64,000 nt of DNA from Nitrosarchaeum sp. (GTDB lineage: Archaea > Thermoproteota > Nitrososphaeria > Nitrososphaerales > Nitrosopumilaceae). The translations under genes and the position numbers were made by a program. Numbering within the stretch: position 1 is the first letter of the stretch; every line of letters starts with the position of its first letter. The stretch covers positions 62,001-126,000 of the forward strand of contig JAGXTE010000058.1 of NCBI GenBank assembly GCA_018334095.1, written 5' to 3'. The notes below the pieces were generated by a model, which worked only from the letters and a program-made list of their open reading frames with translations, did no database searches and was not told the DNA's origin. Of the stretch, positions 44,152 through 50,864 are shown one piece after another.

Positions 44152-45224
44152 TGAGCGTACTGGATATTGTAAGGAAATCCCATTATGGGTATTACTTCAT
44201 TATCATAGCTGCTGCATTAGCAGCATTAGTTCATGTACTTAGCAAACCAATGGTAGAAGCAGGAACCAGTCAAGTGGAGATTAATCCAATTGTCATGGCA
44301 TTTTTAGTATATTTTATTTGCGGAATATTCTTTACACCACTTGTAAAAAAATCACCTGGAATTTCCAAAATGGGCAAAAGAGACATTATGTTCATGGTAA
44401 TGATAGGAATTGCAGAATGTGCAGCATTGATTACTTATTTTTACGGCATAAGTACATCTACAGCAGTTAACGCTTCAATATTCAGCAATAGTGAAATCAT
44501 TTTTGCATTAGTTATTGCAATGTTAGTATTCAAAGAAAGGTTACACATCAAAGAATGCATACCATTCTCTATGATCATCATAGGAATGATGATAATTCCA
44601 TTAGGAAATGATCTATATCAGAATGATTTCAATTTCGGAAATATGGTAGCAGGAGATCTACTAATAATATTTTCAGGATTATTGTACGCCATAGACATAA
44701 CTTTATGTAAATATTTAAGTGATCGATTTGATGTGAAAAAAACAGTGCAGATTGTCTCATTCATATGTGCTGCAATTACAATCTCAATTATTGTACTATT
44801 TCAAATTCCAATGGATATTGAATTGGCACAAATTCCAAACATTTTGGTAATGTCGATAGCAGGCACGGGCATGTCTACTTTGTTTTTCTTGATGGGTTTA
44901 AAGTTGATAGGAGCCGTGAGAACAGTGTTGCTATACTCTACAACATCAATATTTGGAATTGTTTTTTCAGGAATAATTCTTTCAGAAATAATCACATATA
45001 CCGATGTCATATCAGTAGTTTTAGTGTTGTCAGGAATATTTTTACTTAGAAACAGACTTGCAGAAACAGAAAATAGTATTCCAAAGCAAAGAACTGACAA
45101 CACTAATGCAAACCACATGTCGTTTACAAAGAAAAGTAAAAAAGTATCAAACGTTTCCAAATGGATTCATAATAAAGTTGCTGAAAAGATCAGTCAAGTA
45201 TTTCCAAATTCAGGCATAGGTTAA
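44145..45224 (+). CDS. EamA/DMT-family transporter
   Basis: 359-aa membrane protein with ten hydrophobic helices, in two repeats of EamA type (AALAALVHVLSKPMVEAG ... GIAECAALITYFYGISTSTAVNASIFSNSEIIFALVIAMLVFKERL, and the second repeat ending VLVLSGIFLLRNRL). The C-terminus is a basic cytoplasmic tail of about 45 residues. It exports or imports a small metabolite; substrate not known. The promoter overlaps the palindrome at 44136-44151, which is shared with the TrmB gene downstream. Confidence 0.83.
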   Translation: MGMSVLDIVRKSHYGYYFIIIAAALAALVHVLSKPMVEAGTSQVEINPIVMAFLVYFICGIFFTPLVKKSPGISKMGKRDIMFMVMIGIAECAALITYFYGISTSTAVNASIFSNSEIIFALVIAMLVFKERLHIKECIPFSMIIIGMMIIPLGNDLYQNDFNFGNMVAGDLLIIFSGLLYAIDITLCKYLSDRFDVKKTVQIVSFICAAITISIIVLFQIPMDIELAQIPNILVMSIAGTGMSTLFFLMGLKLIGAVRTVLLYSTTSIFGIVFSGIILSEIITYTDVISVVLVLSGIFLLRNRLAETENSIPKQRTDNTNANHMSFTKKSKKVSNVSKWIHNKVAEKISQVFPNSGIG

Positions 45225-45417
45225 TCGTAAAAAACAGCATCATTACCACATAATGAAATTAGGCTCAAAAATAATTTTATAAAATCAGATTCAACACCAT
45301 TGTAAAAAGATACACATGATTTTCATTTTACTTCAAGATAAAATAGGCACAGATAAATCAGAAAATAATTCAAATGTAGTGAATTGTATGTATGTGTATA
45401 CAATTACGCGATCAGAG

Positions 45418-45424
45418 TTATAAG
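45418..45424 (+). promoter_or_regulatory. TATA box of the TrmB gene
   Basis: TTATAAG centred at 45421. The ATG at 45447 lies exactly 26 bp downstream, so a leaderless mRNA starts at that ATG and the upstream in-frame start at 45384 is not used. Confidence 0.5.
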
Positions 45425-45437
45425 CAAAAAACGAACA

Positions 45438-45453
45438 TTTCCAATAATGGAAA
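45438..45453. promoter_or_regulatory. TTTCCA-N4-TGGAAA element (site 3, perfect)
   Basis: TTTCCA-ATAA-TGGAAA, a perfect 16-bp palindrome centred on the transcription start and the ATG of a TrmB regulator. The placement relative to the ATG equals that at 44136-44151. It suggests autoregulation by the TrmB protein, which would also repress the transporter. Confidence 0.55.
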
Positions 45454-46289
45454 CAGCCACAAGTATGCTACAATTAGGCAATTTTCCCGTAGATAAAGCC
45501 AATTATGAAGAAATTAAAGAATATTTCAGCACATTTGGATTGACCCCAAATCAAGTAAAGGTGTTTTTTTACCTTGGAAAGGTAGGTCAACGATCAGCAT
45601 CAGATATTGCCAAGGCTGCAGATATTCCTAGAAGCGAAACGTATCATTTGTTAACTGCATTACAAAACAAAGGAATAGTTTCTGCAACTTTTGAACATCC
45701 AATTAAATTCTCAGCATTACCTATACAAGAAGCAATTCATGTTTTGGTCAGTACAGAAACGGAACGCTTAAAAAAATTAAAAAAGTCAGGTCCAATTTTA
45801 GAAAAATTATGGGAAAAAATTCCAGGATTCTCAATAGATCCTAAGGAAGAACCAGAAGAGAAATTCCAAGTACTTCAAGGAGGCAATCAAGTAAACAGTA
45901 AGATATTTGACATGATATTAAATGCAAAAAACGAATGCAGAATACTTGGTTCAGAAAAAGACATGATAAAATTTTATCATGCAAATTTCTTAGAGGCATT
46001 AAAAGAGCGCAATATTGATTACAAAATACTATCGCCTGTTTCAAAAAAATCACAATATATTTTCAAAAATATGGATAAAACAAAAATTAAAGAGTTATGC
46101 CCAACTGTAAAAGATAATTTGTGCTTTTTGATAAAAGATGATGATGAAGTATTATTCTTTATTAAAAATTCAACCGGAAGTAACAGAGAGATGAGAGCAA
46201 TTTGTACCAATTCAGAGACAATAATTTATTCAAAATCTTTATTGTTTAACAATTACTGGTCAAACGAAAGCATAGGAGATTCAAATTGA
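45447..46289 (+). CDS. TrmB-family transcriptional regulator
   Basis: 280 aa. Winged helix STFGLTPNQVKVFFYLGKVGQRSASDIAKAADIPRSETYHLLTALQNKGIVSATFEHP, a coiled coil, then the effector domain (FQVLQGGNQVNSKIFDMILNAKNECRILGSEKDMIKFY). Strong TrmB pattern. The start ATG at 45447 is fixed by its TATA box. It probably binds the palindrome over its own start and that of the DMT transporter. A TTGA overlap joins it to a 34-aa zinc protein. Confidence 0.85.
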   Translation: METATSMLQLGNFPVDKANYEEIKEYFSTFGLTPNQVKVFFYLGKVGQRSASDIAKAADIPRSETYHLLTALQNKGIVSATFEHPIKFSALPIQEAIHVLVSTETERLKKLKKSGPILEKLWEKIPGFSIDPKEEPEEKFQVLQGGNQVNSKIFDMILNAKNECRILGSEKDMIKFYHANFLEALKERNIDYKILSPVSKKSQYIFKNMDKTKIKELCPTVKDNLCFLIKDDDEVLFFIKNSTGSNREMRAICTNSETIIYSKSLLFNNYWSNESIGDSN

Positions 46290-46390
46290 GTAGATGTAGT
46301 TGTGGATATTGCACAGAAGACAAAGATAGTTTTGTATTACACTTAGTTAATGGGTGGTATGATCTTAGAAAAGATCATTCATTAAACTGA
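46286..46390 (+). CDS. 34-aa cysteine-rich mini-protein
   Basis: TTG start inside the TrmB stop codon (TTGA), giving MSRCSCGYCTEDKDSFVLHL and NGWYDLRKDHSLN. The C-x-C-x2-C motif with a downstream HL/DH could bind one metal ion. Stop-start overlap supports translational coupling to the regulator. Short length keeps this tentative. Confidence 0.4.
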   Translation: MSRCSCGYCTEDKDSFVLHLVNGWYDLRKDHSLN

Positions 46391-46403
46391 TAATAAAACA
46401 GTT

Positions 46404-46802
46404 CTAAATTAAAGATTCGTCACTTACTTCAATTGGTTTTCTTCCCATAAATCCCGAATCTTTTTCATGCCAAAATTTTATTTCGGTTTCACCATATTTC
46501 CAACAGAGCCAGACTTCTTGGTCAAATCGCTTAGATGGAAAATCAAGCAACCCCTGCTCTACACTTTTAACCACAACCCCAGTATTTTCAAGCATTTCTA
46601 GTGCCTCATAAAATGCAGTAATAGCAGAATTGAGTTTTTGTTTTAGCAATACATATGATTCAAATGAATCAGTAGCCATGCTTGTTTGAATTTCATGTTC
46701 CAATTTAGAGATCTCGTTCTTTTTTGCTAGCGTAAATTCAAATTTTTTGATGATATCTGGCAGGACATGATTTGCTTCATTTATAGTAAAATATGAAAAC
46801 AT
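46404..46802 (-). CDS. DUF2203-family protein
   Basis: 132 aa. Family features are clear: FTINEANHVLPDIIKKFE near the start, VEQGLLDFPSKRFDQEVWLCWKYGETEIKFWHEKDSGFMGRKPI at the end. Members are widespread, cytosolic and of unknown function, probably a helical hairpin plus a small beta motif. The ATG at 46802 is chosen because the family begins here; the longer start would add MPSGYN. Confidence 0.83.
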   Translation of the reverse strand: MFSYFTINEANHVLPDIIKKFEFTLAKKNEISKLEHEIQTSMATDSFESYVLLKQKLNSAITAFYEALEMLENTGVVVKSVEQGLLDFPSKRFDQEVWLCWKYGETEIKFWHEKDSGFMGRKPIEVSDESLI

Positions 46803-46873
46803 GTTGTAACCACTTGGCACCAGATTAAATATCTTAGGTGCAAATTTATTATCATCAATTTCAATAAAATATT

Positions 46874-47152
46874 ATGAATGAAGAAGAGATTGAAGGGTTA
46901 ATTACTCAAACAATAAACGGGGCAGCCTTAACAATTCCTGCATATCTAGAAGACATAAAACAAAATCAAGAATCACTTAAAGTAGAAAATCCACAAGAAT
47001 TTGTTTATGGTATGATCATGGGCATGGCACTTGGAATGACAGGGGCACTATTAAGCACACAGTCAGAAATGCCTTCAGCTGAAGAACAAATGAAAGTAAG
47101 AGACATCATATACAAATACATCCCAGAGATAAGAGAAAAGATCTTTAGTTGA
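46874..47152 (+). CDS. Hypothetical protein, 92 aa
   Basis: Soluble, acidic helical protein with a central hydrophobic stretch (VYGMIMGMALGMTGALLST) that may be a buried helix. Not recognised. It overlaps the following flavin-binding-like gene by 4 bp (TTGA), so the two are co-translated. Confidence 0.6.
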   Translation: MNEEEIEGLITQTINGAALTIPAYLEDIKQNQESLKVENPQEFVYGMIMGMALGMTGALLSTQSEMPSAEEQMKVRDIIYKYIPEIREKIFS

Positions 47153-47553
47153 TAAAATTTACCAAAGACGAAGAAGCATTTCTTCAATCAATAGAAGAAG
47201 CTAGAATTGCAACATCACATTCAGACATTCCACATGTAAAGCCGGTATCATATATTTTTCACAGTGGGTGTATCTTCATTGCAACTGATTATCAAACCAG
47301 GACATTTAAAAATTTGAAAATGAATCCAAAAACAAGTATAACAATCGATATTTACAAATCCGGAAAACACAAAGCAGTTTGTATTCAGGGCATAGTAGAA
47401 ATACTAGAAAAAGGTAAAGAATTTTTAGACATATACAAAAAATTTGAAAATAAATTTGCGTGGGTCAGAAATGACCCATGGAAAGAAAATGAAGCACCGT
47501 TTCTTAAAATTACATCTACAAACAAAACAAGCTGGGGAATAAATAAAAAATAG
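47149..47553 (+). CDS. Pyridoxamine 5'-phosphate oxidase-family protein
   Basis: 134-aa split-barrel protein. FLQSIEEARIATSHSDIPHVKPVSYIFHSGCIFIATDYQTRTFKNLKMNPKTSITID is the core of the PPOX family that binds FMN, F420 or haem. The substrate cannot be assigned; F420-type reductases and heme-utilising members look alike at this level. TTG start within the preceding stop codon. Confidence 0.8.
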   Translation: MIKFTKDEEAFLQSIEEARIATSHSDIPHVKPVSYIFHSGCIFIATDYQTRTFKNLKMNPKTSITIDIYKSGKHKAVCIQGIVEILEKGKEFLDIYKKFENKFAWVRNDPWKENEAPFLKITSTNKTSWGINKK

Positions 47554-47569
47554 AATAGAAAATTAAAGG

Positions 47570-47935
47570 TTAAGTTGCAATCTCAGGCTCTATTTGAGCC
47601 AAAAGACCTTGAACCGAAATTGGTTTTTGATGTGTTGAACGAACGCCTAGTTCTTTGAGAAATTTAATCTGATATTCATCAAGTTCAAGTGCACTTACTA
47701 CAACAACTTTTCTAATTTCAGACGATTTTTTATCATTTAAATCCAAAAGAAAGTCAATTCCACTATAATTAGGCATGCACATATCAAGCAAAATTAAATC
47801 ATAGTTATTTTTTAATACCATATCCAGACCTTTTTTTCCATCAGTTGCACTTTCAAAATGATGATTTTTAGTCATAAGTATATCTGCAAATACCTCACTG
47901 ATTTCTGGAACATCTTCTATGTGTAATATGTTCAT
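47570..47935 (-). CDS. Response regulator, receiver domain only
   Basis: 121 aa. The acidic pocket is ED at residues 7-8, the phosphoacceptor is Asp51 in LILLDMCMPNYSG, a Ser occupies the Thr/Ser position (VVVSALE) and the Lys is in QKPIS near residue 104. There is no output domain, so it acts by protein interaction (CheY/Spo0F style). No histidine kinase is next to it. A long palindrome lies 34 bp upstream. Confidence 0.85.
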   Translation of the reverse strand: MNILHIEDVPEISEVFADILMTKNHHFESATDGKKGLDMVLKNNYDLILLDMCMPNYSGIDFLLDLNDKKSSEIRKVVVVSALELDEYQIKFLKELGVRSTHQKPISVQGLLAQIEPEIAT

Positions 47936-47968
47936 AGTATTCTATACAGTATTATGTTCATAAAAATT

Positions 47969-47990
47969 AGTTTGTGCATTTGCGCAAACT
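47969..47990. repeat. Palindrome upstream of response regulator
   Basis: Arms AGTTTGTGC (47969-47977) and GCGCAAACT (47982-47990) with a 4-bp centre (ATTT), differing from perfect complementarity at one position. It lies 34-55 bp upstream of the start of the 47570-47935 response regulator. Candidate operator. Confidence 0.4.
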
Positions 47991-48039
47991 GAAATTTAAT
48001 TTAATGTTGCAGATAAAGATTACGCACGAAAGATAACAA

Positions 48040-48270
48040 TCAAACGTTTTCAGATAATTTACGAATATGACTAGTATCTTTTTGATATGCCAAGTCAAGA
48101 GCCCGTTGAATTTCATCCAGATTCTTTTTTGTAGTTATTTCATTTCCTTTGATTATTTTGCATTCCTGAATTATAGGCAATCCACAGAAATTTCTATACT
48201 GAGCATACGAAACTACACAGTGATATATTTTTGGATCATCATTAAATTTATACTGAATCTTAAACGGCAA
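48040..48270 (-). CDS. Hypothetical protein, 76 aa
   Basis: Small alpha/beta protein: an N-terminal beta hairpin (FKIQYKFNDDPKIYHCVVSY), a motif QYRNFCGLPIIQECKII and a C-terminal helix. Not recognised. It lies between two response-regulator genes on the same strand and may be part of the same signalling region, but no operon link is evident. Confidence 0.5.
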   Translation of the reverse strand: MPFKIQYKFNDDPKIYHCVVSYAQYRNFCGLPIIQECKIIKGNEITTKKNLDEIQRALDLAYQKDTSHIRKLSENV

Positions 48271-48327
48271 CTAAATTACAACAATAGATATTATTAATAA
48301 CTTTTGAGACAGGTATTTAAAAGAATA

Positions 48328-48702
48328 TCAAGAGGGGATGGGGTTCTTTATAGACTTTAAAAGATTTACTAGTTTTTCAACGGGATATGGTTTTTCTAAA
48401 ACTACAGTTGGTTTTAATTGCATAATTTTTTGAGTTATTGATTTATCACTATTTCCAGTCAACACTATTACAGAAGCATTTGAATCGATTTTTTTGATGT
48501 GTTCTAGACCATACAATCCATCATAATTAGGCATTGCAATATCCATCAATACAAAGTCAGGTCTTAATTTTGTATACAAATCAACTGCTTGTAATCCATC
48601 GGTACCAGTTCCCATAATATTAAAATCTTCAAGAAGTAGGTATTCAGAAAGCAAATCTAAGATATCTTCATCGTCGTCAATTAAGATTACTGAGCCATTC
48701 AT
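48328..48702 (-). CDS. Response regulator, receiver domain only
   Basis: 124 aa. DDDED at residues 9-13 gives the acidic pocket, Asp54 in FVLMDIAMPNYDGL is the phosphoacceptor, Thr in VIVLTGNSD and Lys in VLEKPYPVEKL complete the site. Single domain. The kinase is not encoded in this window. The upstream region has an 11-bp-arm inverted repeat. Confidence 0.88.
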   Translation of the reverse strand: MNGSVILIDDDEDILDLLSEYLLLEDFNIMGTGTDGLQAVDLYTKLRPDFVLMDIAMPNYDGLYGLEHIKKIDSNASVIVLTGNSDKSITQKIMQLKPTVVLEKPYPVEKLVNLLKSIKNPIPS

Positions 48703-48736
48703 GTGATAATTTTTCGCACATACCCAATATTCTACC

Positions 48737-48762
48737 GTATGTTATTTTATTAAATAACATAC
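48737..48762. repeat. Inverted repeat, 11-bp arms, upstream of response regulator
   Basis: GTATGTTATTT (48737-48747) and AAATAACATAC (48752-48762) are perfectly complementary around a 4-bp centre. It begins 35 bp upstream of the ATG of the response regulator at 48328-48702, overlapping the expected promoter, so it may be an operator. Confidence 0.45.
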
Positions 48763-48839
48763 AATTTTTATAAGTTAAACATTGAAAAACTTATTCCAAC
48801 CAGACATGGCAAACATATTAAAAATAATAAATCAGGCAA

Positions 48840-49055
48840 TTAATGGCGGGAAGGAAATTTATCTGCATTTTCATAGATATTTTTTGATATCACGTTACAG
48901 CGATTTCTAATTTGTTGAAAATACACCTTTGTTTCGTCATCAAGAGATTTTTTAAAACGAAGTTCAAGCATTTGAGATGATAGTGCTATAACAGTGATAT
49001 CATCAATAATCTTATTTAAAAAAACAGGCAGTTTTGCAATCTTTGTCACAGTCAT
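48840..49055 (-). CDS. Hypothetical helical protein, 71 aa
   Basis: Short helical protein (TKIAKLPVFLNKIIDDITVIALSSQMLELRFKKSLDDETKVYFQQIRNRCNVISKNIYENAD). The second half loosely resembles a histidine-kinase dimerisation helix pair, but there is no phosphoacceptor His in the right place. The ATG at 49055 is preferred: a TATA box at about 49076-49085 puts the transcript start within 1-2 bp. The TTG at 49070 is the alternative. Function unknown. Confidence 0.45.
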   Translation of the reverse strand: MTVTKIAKLPVFLNKIIDDITVIALSSQMLELRFKKSLDDETKVYFQQIRNRCNVISKNIYENADKFPSRH

Positions 49056-49092
49056 CTTTTTAATATTCAAAATAAGAGAATATAACAGATAT

Positions 49093-49108
49093 TTGCCAAA
49101 AGTGGAAA
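49093..49108. promoter_or_regulatory. TTTCCA-N4-TGGAAA type element (site 4)
   Basis: TTGCCA-AAAG-TGGAAA. The central AAAG and the right half equal those of the site at 43448-43463. It lies about 8 bp upstream of the TATA box of the helical 71-aa gene, the usual position for an activator of a minus-strand promoter. Confidence 0.4.
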
Positions 49109-49227
49109 TGATAGCATGAAAAATGGCTTTGATATCATAGGCATTATATCAAAATGAGTAAAAAATAGATTTATCAGTTAAAAAATATTCAACCAAGATT
49201 AATTAGTATGAATATCTTAACGTAATC

Positions 49228-49836
49228 ATGCCAGGATTGGATCACATTATTGCAAAATCATTAAACAATATAATTAAAGAAAATTTAGGAGTAAAAACGA
49301 TCCAAAAAATTGAAAATAGATTATTTGAAAAATATGGAATTTCGTGGAATCAATCACTTGAAGAATTTGAAAAACTAGATTTTGTTTTAAAAGAATTATT
49401 TGGAAATATTGGTGCAAAAGGTCTAGAACAACGATTTTGTAATGCCATATTCGATGCAAAATCAAAGAAAAATACAGAAAATTGGATTATAATTTGTGAT
49501 TCAGATATTAATTCCAGCATAATTCAAACATTTGGAGATTTAGAGAAAAAGAAAATCATAGAATCAGTAATGGAGTCACCAAAAATAATCTACGAGATAA
49601 TTAAAGACTGCGATCTACCTCAAACATCAGGATATAGAAAAGTCAATGCATTAATTGATGAGGGATTTTTAGTTCCAACAAAATTTGAAATTAAAGAGAA
49701 TAAGCGAATATATCAATATTCTAGCATAATTAAGAATCTAAAAATAGACATAAGCTCAAACAAAATCAAAGTGAGTATTTTGCTAAATGAGTTGCAACAA
49801 AATCATTGTTCATTTTTACAAGTTGTTACAAATTAA
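49228..49836 (+). CDS. NitrOD5-like helical plus winged-helix regulator (paralogue of 42589-43203)
   Basis: 202 aa. Same architecture as the paralogue: a helical domain (LNNIIKENLGVKTIQKIENRLFEKYGISWNQSLEEFEKLDFVLKELFGNIGAKGLEQRF) and a winged helix with DCDLPQTSGYRKVNALIDEGFLVPT, then a beta tail. A short tandem repeat follows the stop. Followed by a receiver gene 85 bp on, which could be its signalling partner. Function as a regulator is inferred. Confidence 0.7.
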   Translation: MPGLDHIIAKSLNNIIKENLGVKTIQKIENRLFEKYGISWNQSLEEFEKLDFVLKELFGNIGAKGLEQRFCNAIFDAKSKKNTENWIIICDSDINSSIIQTFGDLEKKKIIESVMESPKIIYEIIKDCDLPQTSGYRKVNALIDEGFLVPTKFEIKENKRIYQYSSIIKNLKIDISSNKIKVSILLNELQQNHCSFLQVVTN

Positions 49837-49853
49837 TACAAATTAATACAAAT
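49828..49853. repeat. Short tandem repeat (10-bp unit)
   Basis: The unit AATTAATACA occurs twice in a row after TACA and is followed by AAT, overlapping the stop codon of the regulator. It may reflect slippage; no function is inferred. Confidence 0.4.
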
Positions 49854-49921
49854 GCAGTGATTACATAAGAGCGATCATCAAATTTTTGAAGAGTTATTTA
49901 CTCTAAAAAATGTGAAAATAT

Positions 49922-50290
49922 GTGAAAAAATCCAACAGAGTGATCATTGTGGATGACAATACAGACATTACAGGAGTTTTTGCAGATATTTTCGAATTAA
50001 CAGGCAATAAAGTAGTTGGAATAGGTCACAATGGAGAAGATGCTGTAGAGTTATTTCTCAAACACAAACCAGACTTTATTTTCATTGATGTGATGATGCC
50101 TGTGATGAATGGAATAGATGCTTTGAAAGCAATTAAAGAAAATGATCCAAATGCCAAGGTGATAATGGTCACAGCAGATAATAGTACAAACACAATAATG
50201 GAATTAGAAAAACTTAATGCAACTTCAATAATATTCAAGCCGTTTAAAATTGAGGATATTATAATGGTTATTGAAAAATTTGAAGATTAA
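49922..50290 (+). CDS. Response regulator, receiver domain only
   Basis: 122 aa. DDN at residues 11-13, phosphoacceptor Asp56 in FIFIDVMMPVMNG, Thr in MVTADNS and Lys in FKPFKIED. Complete receiver without output domain. GTG start. It lies between a NitrOD5-like regulator and a parvulin gene. No kinase nearby. Confidence 0.88.
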   Translation: MKKSNRVIIVDDNTDITGVFADIFELTGNKVVGIGHNGEDAVELFLKHKPDFIFIDVMMPVMNGIDALKAIKENDPNAKVIMVTADNSTNTIMELEKLNATSIIFKPFKIEDIIMVIEKFED

Positions 50291-50327
50291 AAAAGAAATA
50301 AAAAGATGAACAAATATTTCACAAACG

Positions 50328-50606
50328 GTGTCAAATAAGATCAAATGCTCCCATATTTTAGTAACAAAACAGAGTGAAGCAATTGCAATCCATGAACGTC
50401 TAAAAAAAGGTGAAAAATTTGGCAAACTAGCCAAAGAATTATCCATTGATTCAGGCAGTGCAAAAAGAGATGGAAATCTAGGATATTTTACAAAAGGAAT
50501 GATGGTAAAACCATTTGAAGAGGCTGCATTCAAATTACAGATTGGAGAGACCTCTGAACCAATTAAATCAGAATTTGGGTATCACATTATCAAAAGGTTT
50601 GGGTAA
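50328..50606 (+). CDS. Parvulin-type peptidyl-prolyl isomerase
   Basis: 92-aa single-domain parvulin. KIKCSHILVTKQSEA begins the domain; FGKLAKELSIDSGSAKRDGNLGYFTKGMMVKPFEEAAFKLQIGETSEPIKSEFGYHIIKRFG contains the conserved active-site pieces (H-x-L near the start, GxLG-F, and the final GYHII). Free-standing cytosolic parvulins of this size are known from thaumarchaea. GTG start. Cytosolic protein folding or prolyl-bond switching. Confidence 0.9.
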   Translation: MSNKIKCSHILVTKQSEAIAIHERLKKGEKFGKLAKELSIDSGSAKRDGNLGYFTKGMMVKPFEEAAFKLQIGETSEPIKSEFGYHIIKRFG

Positions 50607-50614
50607 AGAACAGG

Positions 50615-50776
50615 CTATGCTTGAGTTTTTGATTTTTGAATCTTATCAAAATCATTAATAATTTTTTCACTTATTTTTTTATAGTCTTGACGAATTTCTT
50701 TATGAAGTTTCTTTTCTTTTTTTAATAGATCCTGCATTCGTTTTACTTTCAAAGAATTTGTACTTTTATTAGGCAT
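50615..50776 (-). CDS. 53-aa charged helical mini-protein
   Basis: ATG-to-TAG frame starting MPNKSTNSLKVKRMQDLLKK, then EKKLHKEIRQDYKKISEKII and NDFDKIQKSKTQA. A single, strongly basic amphipathic helix or coiled coil with about 30% Lys/Arg. Convergent with the parvulin. Not recognised, but codon use and length give fair support. Confidence 0.45.
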   Translation of the reverse strand: MPNKSTNSLKVKRMQDLLKKEKKLHKEIRQDYKKISEKIINDFDKIQKSKTQA

Positions 50777-50864
50777 TATCACATAATATATTCAAAGACT
50801 TTAGAGATATAGAACAATTTCCAATGCCCAAATTATCAAAAATAACGATATTACTTTTTTAAAA

